Position numbers and translations under genes: made by a program. The notes beneath the pieces are model-generated. The model did no database searches and had not been told where the DNA came from. It saw only the letters and a program-made list of their open reading frames with translations. DNA of 64,000 nt from Furcasterigmium furcatum. Lineage: Eukaryota; Ascomycota; Sordariomycetes; Glomerellales; Plectosphaerellaceae. This document shows, piece by piece, positions 33,181 through 44,922 of this stretch (its first letter is position 1; each line of letters opens with the position of its first letter). The DNA lies in assembly GCA_001599815.1 (NCBI GenBank), contig BCIA01000003.1:434001-498000 (forward strand), read 5' to 3'.

Positions 33181-35856
33181 ATGCGTGTCTCCTCGGTTTT
33201 CCCCCTGCTCGTCCTCGCCGCCGGGCCACTCTACGCAGCGCAGATCAACGTCGCCTCCGTCACTGTGGACGATCTGGTAGACCCTCTGGCAATTAGCACC
33301 TCATCGCCCCAGTTCGGGTGGACCGTCGATGGCTCTTCTGAGCGGGGAGCATCGTACACAGCCGTGCAAGTTCAGGTCTGGTCGGTCCCTTCATTGTCAA
33401 CCCCCGTGTGGGATTCAGGCACCGTGACGACAAATGCTACCAGCCTCCTGTACTCCGGGGAGTCCCTGGCGGCACGCAGCGACTTTTCCGTCAAGCTGAG
33501 GCTACTTGATGCATCCGGAGACTGGACGGGCTGGACCTCGGGGCATTTCAGCACCGGTTTGCTCACCGACGACGACTGGGCACCAGCTGAGTGGATCGGA
33601 GCTGGCAGCAACGCATCAGTCGACCATCCTATCCTGCGCACCACCTTTGCGGCGTCCAAGCCGGTGTTGAGCGCAAAGCTCTTCGTCACCGGTCTCGGCA
33701 ACTACGAGGCGTACATCAACGGCGAGCGAGTCGGCGACACCTACGTCACGCCACCGTGGTCGCAGTATGCGAAACGCGTCTTCTACGACACCTACGACAT
33801 CACGCACCATGTCGTGTCTGGGCAGAACGCCATCGGCATCGCCGTTGGCAAGGGATGGTTCGGACTCAACACATGGGCCTCAGAGGAACACGCTGGCGCG
33901 TGGGACGGCAAGATGCGGGCGAAGGCCCAGCTTGTCATCTCCTTCTCGGACGGGACCCGACAGACCGTCGTTACCAACGACTCATGGAAAGGCAAGGTCG
34001 GCGGCTCGGCCAGTCCGTTCGTGATACCCGAGCAGGAGTTCTTCGACGCCCGCCTCGAACCGGCGTCATGGGCGTCTGCTTCGTTCAATGCATCGACCTG
34101 GCCCGCCGCGGTCGTTCAGATGCCGGCAGACACAGCGCTCCAGGCAACGCCCATCGAGCCCGTTCGCGTCGTCGAGAAGATCGAGGCCGTCTCCATCACC
34201 AGGCCAGCATCTGGCGTGTGGGTTTTTGATTTTGGGCGGAACATCGCTGGCCTAGGAGTGTTGACCATCGACGAGCCCCTCGGCGCCAATGTCACGATGA
34301 TGTACGGGGAGAAGCTATCGTCAAACAGACGCGTCGCCGTCAGTGGCGACCGTGCTCAGCTCAGCGTCTATACATCCAATGGCATGGGGTCTGTCACCTG
34401 GATCCCCCGCCACACCTACTACGGCTTCAGGTACATCCAGCTCACGGGCGTGGCGACGGAGCCGACCACCGCCACAGTGGTCGCCCATCGCGTCCACAGC
34501 GACATGAGAAGCACCGGATCGTTTACTGCACCCAACGACCTGCTGCAGTGGATTCACGACGTCACCCGGGAGACCCTCCTGAACAACATCGTGACCGTTC
34601 CCACCGACGGCAGCTATCTGGAAAAGCTACCCTGGCTGGCCGACTTTGCCCTCATGGCCGAGACGGCGTTTAGCCTTCTCGATCTCAAGGCCCTCATCAC
34701 CAAGTGGACACAGGACATTGCAGATTCGCAGCTGCTTTCCGGCGAGCTTCCGCCTTGGGCTCCGTCGCCGCCGGAGATGGACCCGTTCCCCAGCCCGACG
34801 TGGAGCAACTCGTTCTCTGAGACGGTCTGGCAGCTGTACCTGCACTACGGCGACGCGAGCGTGCTCTCCAGGTTCTACGCCCCTCTCCAGAAGTACCTCA
34901 ACCACGAGCTGGACAGCCGCAAGCCAGACGGCATGATCGGGCTCGAATCGTGGGGCGACTGGGTGTTCCCCTCGCCTGACAGGTGGAGGGGGCCCGCGGC
35001 GCACGACAGGACGTTCGTCGGAACAGCATATCTGTACCAGACCCTCATGAAGATGATCGACATTGCCGACGCGCTCGGGTATCCCGACGACGTCGAGTCC
35101 TACAAGCAGCATGCTCAGGCCGTCAACGCCACCTTCCACGCCGCATTCTATTCTAATGCGGCGCGAGAATACCGGGGTGCGCCGTCAGGGGAGTGGCTGC
35201 AGACGAACAACATCCTCCCCGTCGCCTTCGGTATGGCGAGTCCCGCGCTCGCGCAGACGCTCGTGGACAAGGTCGCCGCCGACGTGGTCGATAAGGGCAC
35301 CCATCTGACGACCGGCATCCTGGGCACGAAGTGGCTGCTGCCGATGCTGACGGAGCACGGCTACGCAGACCTGTCCTACGCGCTCGCGACGCAGACCACG
35401 TTCCCCAGCTGGGGCTACTGGAGGTCTCTCGGCGCGACGACCCTGTGGGAGGAGTGGCGCGTGGGGTCGCGCTCTCAGGGGCACGCGTTCTTCGGCACCG
35501 TCGTCGACTGGTTCTACAAGCACCTCGCCGGCATCAAGATCACCGGGGCGGGATACACGTCGGTCCTCATCGAGCCCTACGCGCCGAAAGGTCTGCCCGC
35601 CGCGAAGGGGCAGATCCGGACGCCTCGTGGTCTCGTGGCCAGCTCGTGGACCAACGAACCCGGCCGGTTCTCGCTCGAGGTGACCATTCCTGCCGGGACG
35701 ACTGCGCTGGTGAGCCTGCCTGTGTCTGGATGTAAGCAGATTTTCGAGGGCGGAAAGCAGGTGGCTTCTGCGGTCGGCGTCGCGCTGGCAGGAAGCAAGA
35801 AGGGGCGGGTCATGTTCAACGTGGTCAGCGGAACGTACAAGTTCACGGTGAGGTGA
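33181..35856 (+). CDS. secreted GH78 alpha-L-rhamnosidase
   Basis: A single exon of 891 residues. The start at MRVSSVFPLLVL gives a clean signal peptide ending near LYAA; the open frame further upstream is not needed. Domain order fits GH78: an N-terminal beta-sandwich, the carbohydrate-binding concanavalin-like part (GLGNYEAYINGERVGD, DTYDIT), the VFDFGRNIAG link, the (alpha/alpha)6 catalytic barrel and a C-terminal beta-sandwich. The acidic catalytic loop reads TDGSYLEKLPWLAD (Glu481). The second conserved glutamate lies in TTLWEEW (Glu757/758). It releases terminal L-rhamnose from flavonoid glycosides, saponins or pectin side chains outside the cell. A Zn2Cys6 regulator lies tail to tail downstream, 123 bases away. 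Confidence 0.92.
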   Translation: MRVSSVFPLLVLAAGPLYAAQINVASVTVDDLVDPLAISTSSPQFGWTVDGSSERGASYTAVQVQVWSVPSLSTPVWDSGTVTTNATSLLYSGESLAARSDFSVKLRLLDASGDWTGWTSGHFSTGLLTDDDWAPAEWIGAGSNASVDHPILRTTFAASKPVLSAKLFVTGLGNYEAYINGERVGDTYVTPPWSQYAKRVFYDTYDITHHVVSGQNAIGIAVGKGWFGLNTWASEEHAGAWDGKMRAKAQLVISFSDGTRQTVVTNDSWKGKVGGSASPFVIPEQEFFDARLEPASWASASFNASTWPAAVVQMPADTALQATPIEPVRVVEKIEAVSITRPASGVWVFDFGRNIAGLGVLTIDEPLGANVTMMYGEKLSSNRRVAVSGDRAQLSVYTSNGMGSVTWIPRHTYYGFRYIQLTGVATEPTTATVVAHRVHSDMRSTGSFTAPNDLLQWIHDVTRETLLNNIVTVPTDGSYLEKLPWLADFALMAETAFSLLDLKALITKWTQDIADSQLLSGELPPWAPSPPEMDPFPSPTWSNSFSETVWQLYLHYGDASVLSRFYAPLQKYLNHELDSRKPDGMIGLESWGDWVFPSPDRWRGPAAHDRTFVGTAYLYQTLMKMIDIADALGYPDDVESYKQHAQAVNATFHAAFYSNAAREYRGAPSGEWLQTNNILPVAFGMASPALAQTLVDKVAADVVDKGTHLTTGILGTKWLLPMLTEHGYADLSYALATQTTFPSWGYWRSLGATTLWEEWRVGSRSQGHAFFGTVVDWFYKHLAGIKITGAGYTSVLIEPYAPKGLPAAKGQIRTPRGLVASSWTNEPGRFSLEVTIPAGTTALVSLPVSGCKQIFEGGKQVASAVGVALAGSKKGRVMFNVVSGTYKFTVR

Positions 35857-35979
35857 TTCTGGAGTTGGGACATTGCGGGGCCTGTTTTTGATATATTCAT
35901 GGAGGTTCCAGACAGTCCAGTGACTTTCAATCTTAATCCACCCATATCCATGGATGACAACAACAGCGCCAGGCGCAAC

Positions 35980-37548
35980 TCATAGGCTTTCAGATCCAGA
36001 GCCACTAGCAATGCCTGCGATTGCCAGGTCAAAAGCAGACGATTCCAGGAACGTCAAAGGCTCCAGGCCAACCTGCTGCCGGCACCACCTCATCCCCTCC
36101 TGCACGTCCTCCAGATAAACGAGGTAAGATGCTGCAATGATCTCGGACGTTTCCTCTACCAGATCCCTTCCCTCCGACCGTACATACCAGATCATGCCGT
36201 CTAATGATGTGGCGTTGAGCAAGACGCCCCAGAACATCAGGATAAACAGCGCAATCGGCTCCCTATCCCGCAAGCCCTGCATGAACTCGGGCCCGTGAGC
36301 GTCGGTGTGCGCCACGATGCACACGGTCATCAGATAAGCCTTGATCCGGTCCTCTGCGAAGGCATATCTTGTCTGGTCCGCCGCGAACCGGTAAGATTTG
36401 ACCGCAGACGCGTATGGACCCAGGCCGTCCTCGCCGTCTAGCTCTGGGTTCCCCGTTGGCGGGAGCCTCGCCAGACGCAGGAGATCCGATAGCACCTGCG
36501 TCGCCATCTTGATTGCAGGTATCGTTTCTATCAGTGTCGAGTCGGCGGGGTACTTCTCCTGAATGATAGTGGCGGACCGCTTGCTCTGGCAAAGCCACTG
36601 CCAGTTGGTGTACATCAATGCTATCGATGACCCAGTCCCTTCCCAGAACCCGATGCACCGATCAATGACGCTGTTGCTCGCATGGTCGTTCATGCTTGGT
36701 AGGGAGAACTGGAGCACGGCCTGTAAGGCGAGGGACTGGAATAGGAGCCATACGTTGTCCTTGGTGGCGCGTTTCATCTGCTGCCGTCTCTGTGCGGTTG
36801 CCTCCTTCGTGTACTCGACAGATAGTCGGAGGTAGAAGTCTTCGCCGGACTTTGCGCCGCCTCCGTTGAGAGCTGTTTCGAGGGCGGCGACGGCAAGGAT
36901 CTGCCTCGTCATGCAGGCGTAACCGAGAGAGTCCCGGGTGAAGTCCGTGAGGATCGTCGCGGCCCACTCTGGCACCGCGTAGAGAAGTGTCCACGACCGC
37001 GTACTCCAGCGATGCATGAGCTCGAGCTCGAGGGATTTGTCTCGGGTCCCGGAGCTCGAGAACACCAGAGGCGAGACGGTGATGTTGCGTGGGGAGAACC
37101 CTCGCTGCCGTTTTGCCCTCGTTTCGAGCCAGAGCTCAGCGATGCGGTCTGGCTTGGATACTGCAAAGGTGGTCTGAAACTCAGCCAGCCGTTCCGCCAT
37201 GATGCCACGGCCACGCTGCTTGGGAGGCGGATAACGGCAATCGTTGTCACGGGCGAAACAGTTGGCGCATGCCGGCCGTTGCTCATCGCACTGAAGCAGG
37301 GATCAGACGACTCGGATCATAAAAGTGGTCTTGTCACTTACTTTGATATGCCTCGCCTTGCAGGAAAAGCATCCATTTCGAGACTTGGTGCCCGATCTTC
37401 CTGGTCCTGTCATATCTAGTCTCTTCGTATTTCGTGTGAGAGGATGAGCTGATTGAGACCGGTGAAGGCTGGGCTCTTGATGTGCCACTCGAAACATTGA
37501 CTGAAGCGGTACCGTGTCGGCCATCTCAGTATTGATGCAATGATTCAA
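35980..37548 (-). CDS. Zn2Cys6 transcription factor (fungal_trans_2)
   Basis: Exons 37548-37342 and 37290-35980 give 505 residues. The intron splits the zinc cluster: GCFSCKARHIK before it and CDEQRPACANCFARDNDC after it, together the standard C-x2-C-x6-C...C-x2-C-x6-C. The long remainder, ending CRQQVGLEPLTFLESSAFDLA, is the fungal_trans_2 region. A shorter start at 37524 (MADTVPLQ) is equally possible. It sits tail to tail with the secreted rhamnosidase and near two GMC genes, so it could control this block. No binding site was established. Confidence 0.9.
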
Positions 37549-39068
37549 TTTCGCGTTGAGTCGGGCGCTTCGCCTGGTGAGCTGAGCGACGGTTTGGACG
37601 ACGTCGTGCTCTGTCGAAATGTGAGTCGGGTTGGACGAATAAATAGGGGGTTGTTTACCAAGGTGGGTAATTCAGCATGAAATCAGGGGCCTAAGAAATG
37701 GACAACCTCCAACTCCCGTCCGGGCATGGGTAAGCCGCATCCACAGAGGTGCACCGCCATTTCACGCCCTGTAGGGCTGGCTTGGCAGTCTCCTCCCATT
37801 GCATTGGTGCTTTCAGTGTTCAGGTCTCGGTCCGTGCCCGAAAGTTCCTATTCCTGGGAACTTGAATCTCGCAAAAACATTACCCCTTTCGGTGCCCGCG
37901 CCCCGCCTTGCAACACATCCGCCTCCCCGTCGTTGTCGTCTCCAAGATGACAGCATGGTCATCCTCAGATCGACGAGAAAAGACCCGATGTGTCCCGGGA
38001 TGACAGCCCAACAAACAAGCATCCGGTTTGTGGTTTGGACTACCGGCATGCCCAGGAAATGCTGCGGCTCGATGCAGGGGACATCGGACCGTCCTACACG
38101 GTTGTGCATCCAATTGCATCATGTTCGCGAGTTGAAGGATGGGATTTTGGAACCTCCCGCTGTGGGGCGTTCCGCGGATTCTTCCGGATTGGGTTCTGAG
38201 GTGAGCTTTTCGACAGAGACAGGCATGCATAGCCACTCCCGCAACGCCAAGGTCCTCCTTGTCGGCACCTGGCCAGCGGTGGCCCTTGCTCTAAATTGAC
38301 TATGACAGCCATGTATCATGGGCTCCGGGGCTGATAACATCTCGCAAGGGAGGGAAGATCAACCAGAACGCGAGGTAGGCGGCGCGAGGTCGACGTAATA
38401 CTTTGAACGAATCCCAGCAGGAAGGGGGCGAGGAGGATCGTCGTCAGCAAGAAAGTGCCTCGCGTAGTTGCAAGTGGAGAGGTTCTTGGAGGCAAGGGCT
38501 GGCTGACTAATGCGATGGTGATGGCAACCACGGTGAGTCGCTCTCACCGAGGCCACCGAAGATTACCCAAAAGGCCCCTCCACGGACAGATTCGCACCAT
38601 CACTTGTAAGTCATTCTGATTCTCTGCAAAACAAATCACTTTGTGTTTAGGACAATTGCTACTAATGAGCTAAAGACAATGTACTAAACGAGGGCAAGAC
38701 TGTAGCGTGAGAGCGATATTCCCCTTCCTTCCAACATGAAATTAATGACTATCCTCTGGTAAAACCCATCCGACTTTGGGATACTGAGTTGCCATTTTTG
38801 GTCCCGCAAATATAGAACACATACGTCCCGGAGCAGCTCAGCACCGACCGTTGTTGGGATCAGCCCTGTGCAAGTTAGCCTGGTGATCCGTCACGACGAA
38901 AGCCACAAGAAAAGAACCACCTCCGCAGGGACTGATGAGTAACCACACATCGTTCTCAAGAAATTATAAAATCAATTTGTATAGATAAAAGAAGAATAAA
39001 GGTCAGAAAAGAAAGTCTCAAGAAATATACTACTGGAACTAGATATATATTCATCTACAATACTTTGC
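37549..39068. other. intergenic region
   Basis: About 1.5 kb with overlapping unrecognised frames on both strands (longest 37799-38299, plus). None has a signal peptide, known motif or plausible exon partner. It includes the promoter of the Zn2Cys6 gene and, at its right end, the AT-rich 3' region of the GMC gene. Confidence 0.45.
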
Positions 39069-41259
39069 TTACCCCCGTGTAATAATATCACTCGCAATTT
39101 TCTCAGCGAGCGCGTACACGGTAGTCTGAGGGTGGCCGGGAGGCAGGATGGGGAACGCGCTGGCATCAACGACGCGCAGGCCCTGGACACCAAACACGCG
39201 AGCGCGGTTATCGATGACGGCCATCTTGTCGTCGGGCTTGCCCATCTTGTTGGTGCAGGCCGGATGCCAGACCGTGACGAGCGAGTCCCTAATGACTTCG
39301 AGGATCTGCTCGTCGGTCTCGTGCTCCCGCCCAGGGTACGCCTCTTTATCGCCATCGGCGCGGATGGAGCGCATCTCCGGGGTGTCCCAGACCTCTCGCA
39401 GGCGGCGGTACCACGAGATGGCAACCTCCTGGTCGGCCGGGTGAGTGAGCCAGTTGGGGTTGATCTTGGGCTGGACCAGGGTGTCGCGGCTCGAGATGGT
39501 GACGTTGCCGCGGGACAAAGGGGCGACCATGGCGCCGAGGTCAGTGGCGTAGTTGTTGCCGTCGCGGGGCCGCTGGAGGAGCGGGAAGTTGAAGTCGCCG
39601 ATGTAGCCGTTGCCGGAGATGTGCTCGACCTCGGGCCAGTCGTCGGGGAACCAGGAGAGTGCTTCCCGCGTGGACTCGGACCACGTGGCCCTGTACTTCT
39701 CGGGCATCTTCTCCCAGCCTAGGAACTCGGCCACGTTGGAGGTGAGGGGCCCCCTGGCGTGGAGGGTGTAGTCGAGCAGGGCCTGTGCGATGGACGCCGG
39801 GCTGCCGAAAGTTGCGTCGAGCGTCGGGACGGTGACTGCGTAGGAGGGGCCGAACATGATGTGATCCCAGAGGTTCTGGCCCACACCTTCGAGCTGCGAG
39901 ACGATGGGGATGCCGTGCTCCTCCAGGGTGGCTTTGGGTCCGACACCGGACACCATCAGCAGCTGGGGAGACTTGAATGCTCCGGCAGAGACGATGACCT
40001 CCTTCTTGGCTGTAATGGTGTAGTTTGTGAGCGCTCCGAGAAGCGCGACCTTGACGCCTAATATCAGAAAGAGGGGGTCAGTGTCAACCCAGACATTTGC
40101 GCGGAGCGGGAGTGCAGTAGAGGGATGGCAGCAGCACTTACCCGTGGCCTTCTTGCCGTCAAACAAGATCTGCTTGGCCAGAGTCTGGGTAAAGACCTTG
40201 AGATTCTTCTTAGTCGAAGAAGAAGCAATGGCATTGTGGATGTAGGTGGCGGAGGAGCTACGCGTCTGGTCCTTGGCTCGGATGGTTGCCTGGGCGTAGT
40301 GAGAGCCCATCAGCTGGCCGTTCGAGAAGCCGTCGGTGGTTTTTACACCGAGTCCGTCAAGGGCCTTGTCGAGCCAAGTCGCAAAAGAGGAGACCCAGTT
40401 GACGTATGTCACTTGAATGGGGCCTCCTTTGCCGCTTTCGTTGAAGGCAGTCGGGTCCCAGCTCGTCGTGGCGTTCTCGCGCCGGATCTCATAGTTGGGT
40501 TCGGTGAAGGTGACGCTGTTCTTGAAGTGAGGCATCCAATTATCTAGCCTGTGGTGCGATAGGCACACGGTCAGCGAACCGGTTGAGTCCCTGAGCTACG
40601 GAGGAAGGACTGTAAGAAGACACTCACTTGTAACTGTCATCGTCGACGAGATCGGCCCACTGCTCGTACGCTCCCGTCGATGCGCGGTGGTGAGCCATGA
40701 AATTGAGCGCCGAGGTGCCGCCGATGCACTTCCCCTGCGCAAAGTGAAGGCGGCGGCCGTTTGCGCCAGCTTGAGGCTCCGTCACGAAGCCCCAGTCGAC
40801 CGTCGGGATCGTGTCGAGGGGACTTGTCCCGACGCCGAAGAAGGCCCCGGCCGGCGTTGAGCCGAGAACTGGCTTGCCAAGCTCGTAGAAGATGCCTGCC
40901 TCGATAATGGCGACAGAGAAGCCTGCCTCAGCGAGACGGACACCTATGGCGTTGCCGCCAGTTCCTCCGCCCACGACGACATAGTCGAAGCTGTCACCAC
41001 TTCGTCAGCATTTTTGGACAGTGAACGGGGGACCGGATCACGCAAGTGCTGGTGTCTGTCCTTACCTCTGCTCAACGCCGAGAACGCCCTTAACAGCACC
41101 CAGCGTCCCCTCAATTAGGCCTGCACCAGAGCCAATTGTACCAATAACATCTTTGAGAGGGCCAAGAACAGAATCAAGAACAGGTGCTGCCAGCGTCGTC
41201 TGGACGAAAGGGGAGGCGGAAAGGAGCGACAGAAGAATGGCTCGTTTGAGGACGGCCAT
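39069..41259 (-). CDS. secreted GMC oxidoreductase, aryl-alcohol/glucose oxidase type
   Basis: Exons 41259-41066, 40990-40628, 40548-40142 and 40057-39069 give 650 residues in one frame. The signal peptide (MAVLKRAILLSLLSASPFVQTTLA) is followed by a short pro-like segment. The FAD dinucleotide fold is YVVVGGGTGGNAIGVRLAEAG, and GKCIGGTSALNFM is GMC signature 1. ISAGAFKSPQLLMVSGVG fits signature 2. The catalytic pair is present: His in WHPACTNKMG and His in PPGHPQTTVYALAEK. Such flavoenzymes oxidise alcohols or sugars; oxidase members pass electrons to oxygen and make hydrogen peroxide. Substrate and acceptor cannot be read from sequence. A secreted heme-thiolate peroxidase 8 kb away could use the peroxide. 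Confidence 0.92.
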
Positions 41260-42821
41260 GATGGCTGATTCGAATCTAAGGAGTGTATGGCCGAGAAGCA
41301 AGCAATGTGAGTATTACAAAGATACTCGCGATCTATTTTAGATATAAACGGTTGAGAGGCAGCACGCTCTCCACCGAATCCAGACGAGGCGATTCACCAA
41401 CGAGTCAATCTCTCCCTTATGATCTGCGTGTAGTTAGTATGAATTGGGTAATCACTTCGGCACTAGCTGATCGAGCGTCCCTAGATCTTGGCCATCCAAG
41501 GTTGGAGGCAGCAAATGTTAAATAATCAGGTGGCATAATAACAGACACGATCGGGGCTTGCAAGGATGACCATCTCAGCGCACCATGTGACAGTCCCAAG
41601 TCGCCACTACTGTGAAGCCCACGGCGCTGTGAGTGCGTTTTGCCCCTCTCCTTGCGCCCACACTGGTACCACGAGCCGAAGCCGGTTCCGGTCATCTTAA
41701 TGCTCAAATTGGATGTGTGCGTGGTCCAGCTGCCGGAACGACCACGTCCTTGGCCGACGATCAAATAATAGGATCCATGGATGGCACTAAATTAATTCTC
41801 CGCTGGAGGAGTGGAGCACGCACGCGGGGCCACGTCGATCCTCACTAGGTGAGTTGAGTGACGATGATTTAGGTAATTAGCTGGCGAGCGGAAAGGGGCG
41901 CGGCTGTGAAGCGGCCATGATGCAAGTTTTCGATTCTTTGGTCATTGGCGACGCTAGAAAGTACCCAATCTTCTTGAAAGTCCCTTCGTGCAGCCAAGAA
42001 TAGTCCCATTAGCTTCCACCCAAAAGGGGGTGACTGACCTCACCGATACTCAGCGTCGCGATTCCGGTCTCATGTGGTGAGATATGGATACCATTCATTC
42101 ATATCTCAGACTGAGAAAACAGCGTTCAGTGCCTTGACAAGGCAACAAGAGATATCAGCAGGCCGAGCTGGGGGGACGTCCGCTCTCCATGCCTTGCTCT
42201 GTCTGAAAACTGGACATGGCCGGGGACCATCATGGCCCTCCGTTGCCACGTGCACCCCGAGCTGCGTGCTGAGTGAGACACGGGGGATCGCCAGCCAAGG
42301 CCTTGATTAGGTACTTCTGCAACCAAATGCAGGTCACGACTCGACGCAGTGGACCTTGCAGGGACTACCCAGCCTACCTTACCACCGCACGACATTGATG
42401 ATGCTGATGCACTGCAAAGAGCTACGCTACTCGGGTCGTCTTGTCTAGCGCCGCGCTACTAATAACGGCGGTGAGAATCTCCCCTGGCTCTGGGCGGGCC
42501 ATGCCGTCGGAGTGACGCTCAGTAGACTGTGGGTCGTGGAGCTGGTGAGCGCTTAAATGCTGCATCGCCACCGCTCTGGTGTCGTTGTTGCTGGAAGCAG
42601 TGTGTCACGTTGTACCAGGCCCGTGAGATTGTTGTTGGCTCTACAGTGTCAGGCGAGACCAACTGGCGTTTCCACTCAGCTTGTACTTTCATTCTATACA
42701 ATGTGTCGAGGGCGAACTCTTTGGAAGAGAAAGGGTTTCAAATTATTTAACATGCTACTCTTGCATACTGCAAAGTACCGCCTACCGCAACAACACTCCC
42801 AACGTTGTGTCCTTCTGTCCC
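41260..42821. other. intergenic region
   Basis: Separates the two tandem GMC genes and holds the promoter of the left one. No gene, RNA or repeat was recognised in about 1.5 kb. Confidence 0.45.
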
Positions 42822-44922
42822 CTACGAAGATGCGGCACTGTTGATGATAACCTCAGCGGCCTTCTCGCTGATGGTGTAAGTGGGAAGAGCGATGAAAAAG
42901 CCCGGAATCCTGGGAAAGATGGACGCATCAACAACGCGCAGGCCCTGGACGCCCCTGACTCGGAACTCGCTGTCTAGCACGGCCAGGGGATCATTGTCCG
43001 CGCCAATGGGCGCCGTGCAGGACGCATGGTGGCCCCAGGCCTCGTCCCGGGCGAACTGGCGGAGCTGGTCCGGCGTGCTGATGTTGGTGGGGGGCCAGAC
43101 GCGCTTGAATGAGCCGTCCAGCGGCACGAGCTTCTCAAAGGCTTGGATGCTGTACTGCATGCCCTCGACGAGGGCCTGCAGGTCCTCGTCGCCGCCCTCG
43201 GCGAAGTTTCTGAACTGGATACGCGGCGTGTCGCGGGGGTCTGACGAGGTGAGATTCACGCTGCCGGCGCGGTTGCGCGAGTGCGCCTTCAGGGTGAGCC
43301 AGGTCCAGTGGTTGCCTCCTGCGGTGGCGGATTCCGAGTAGGCGGGGAAGTAGCCGCTGAAGTAGGCCGTCGAGCCGCCGAGCCACAAGTCGTGATCGTG
43401 GCCGGCGACGGAAGAGTGCTTGAGGTAGCCCCAGGCGATGCCGTTGGTGGCGTATGTGCCCTTGGCGATGCCTCCTTTGCCCTTTGCCCACTGATTGTAG
43501 CAAGCGTCGTTGCCTTCGAGGAACGTGCAGCCCTTGAGGAGGGCGAACTTGCTCGGGGCCTCACCCACCACGCCGACCTCGTATCGGTCCTGGAGGTTGC
43601 CGCCGACACCCGGGAGGTCTTTGACGACGGCAATGCCATGAGCCTTGAGCTCCTCGGCAGGGCCCACGCCGCTGAGCTTCAGGATCTGAGGCGTGTTGAA
43701 GGCACCACCCGCGACGATGACCTCGCGGGCGGCGTTGACAGTCCCGGACACGGCGTCGTCGCCGCCATCCGGGGAGGCACGAGGGTCCGCGCGATAGAGG
43801 CTCTTGCCATGGACGTAGTTGACGCCAATGGCCCTGGGGACGTCACCGGAAAGATCAAAGTTGACTTTGGTGACGAGTGTGTTGAGTGCAATGTCGAGCT
43901 TGTACTTCTTAGAGCCGTCGGCGTTTTTGGCGGTGGCTACGTCGAGGACAAAATCACGGGGCCCCGATCGGACGTAGTTGTCGTTCATTGACAGAGGAAT
44001 CTGATAAATGAGGTCGGCTGTGTCGCGTGTATTTGAATCAGAGTTGATGTCCAAGGCTAGAACCTGGAGTATGCCAGTGACGGTCCCGAGCAAGGACGTA
44101 AGGAGACCTCTTCCTGTTGCGGAAGCCGCAGCCGTAAGCAGAGATACGATCTTGAGGTCCTGGGCGATCAGGGTGGTGGGCGTGAGGCGCGTGGGCAGCC
44201 AGCCGTCGCGGCCATGGCTGCCGAGGTTGAGGTTGCCCTGGAGGTACTCGTTGCGCTCAAGCCTCTTGAAGTACTTTAACATGTTGCGTGATGACCACGA
44301 AACGTCACCCGTCAACGCCGCAATGTCGTCCCAGTCCTTCTTCGTCGCCTGGACCATGAGCAGGGCGTTGTGCACGGTGCAGCCGCCGAGCGCTCCAGTG
44401 CGTGGGTAGAGGAGGCCCTTCTTGACTGAGCCCTCGGGAGGCTTCTCGCCAGTGTACTGGAGGGTCTGCCAGTAGTCGCCATTGGGAGTCTTCCACGTGT
44501 ACTTCATGTCCCGGAGAGCCTGCTCCTCGTTCTCGAAGCGCTCGACAAAGTAGTCCCAACGGATCGGGTTGTACTGGCTGGCGAACGGGTGCATGGCTGG
44601 AACCTGGACCTGGCGGTCCGTGCCGTGGTCCTCACCGGCATCGATCAGCAGCACGCTGTGACCGGCCAGAGCGAGGCGAGCGGCCAGAGGTGAGCCGCCG
44701 GCACCAGAGCCCACGACGATGTACTCATAGGTTGAGTTGGGCTCAGGGGCCTGGACTGGGTGGTTGTAGCCGTTGGGTGGGTAGAAGGGTTGATCTTGGA
44801 CGGGCTTCGCGGTCCAGCTGCTGCAGTCAGAGGTCGGCTCGCATCAAGTTGGCGAAAATAAAGAGGACTCACGCGGCACATGCCCCCGTGGCAAGCAAGG
44901 CCACCGTCGTGAAGCCCTTCAT
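42822..44922 (-). CDS. secreted GMC oxidoreductase, second type
   Basis: Exons 44922-44873 and 44820-42822 give 682 residues. Exon 1 supplies a signal peptide (MKGFTTVALLATGACAA). The FAD fold is YIVVGSGAGGSPLAARLALAG, with LLIDAGED binding the ribose. LGGCTVHNALLMVQ corresponds to GMC signature 1, and VAGGAFNTPQILKLSGVG to signature 2. The first catalytic histidine is present (WGHHASCTAPIG). The second, normally His or Asn in a GHP or GNP context, is Phe in RIPGFFIALPTYTISEKA. This pattern defines a separate fungal GMC subgroup and leaves the base mechanism open. It differs clearly from the neighbouring GMC gene, so the pair is not a recent tandem copy. Confidence 0.9.

Noticed and set aside
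37799..38299. Plus-strand frame of 166 codons between regulator and GMC gene
   Set aside because: Several frames are open here on both strands, and none shows a family motif, signal or membrane segment.
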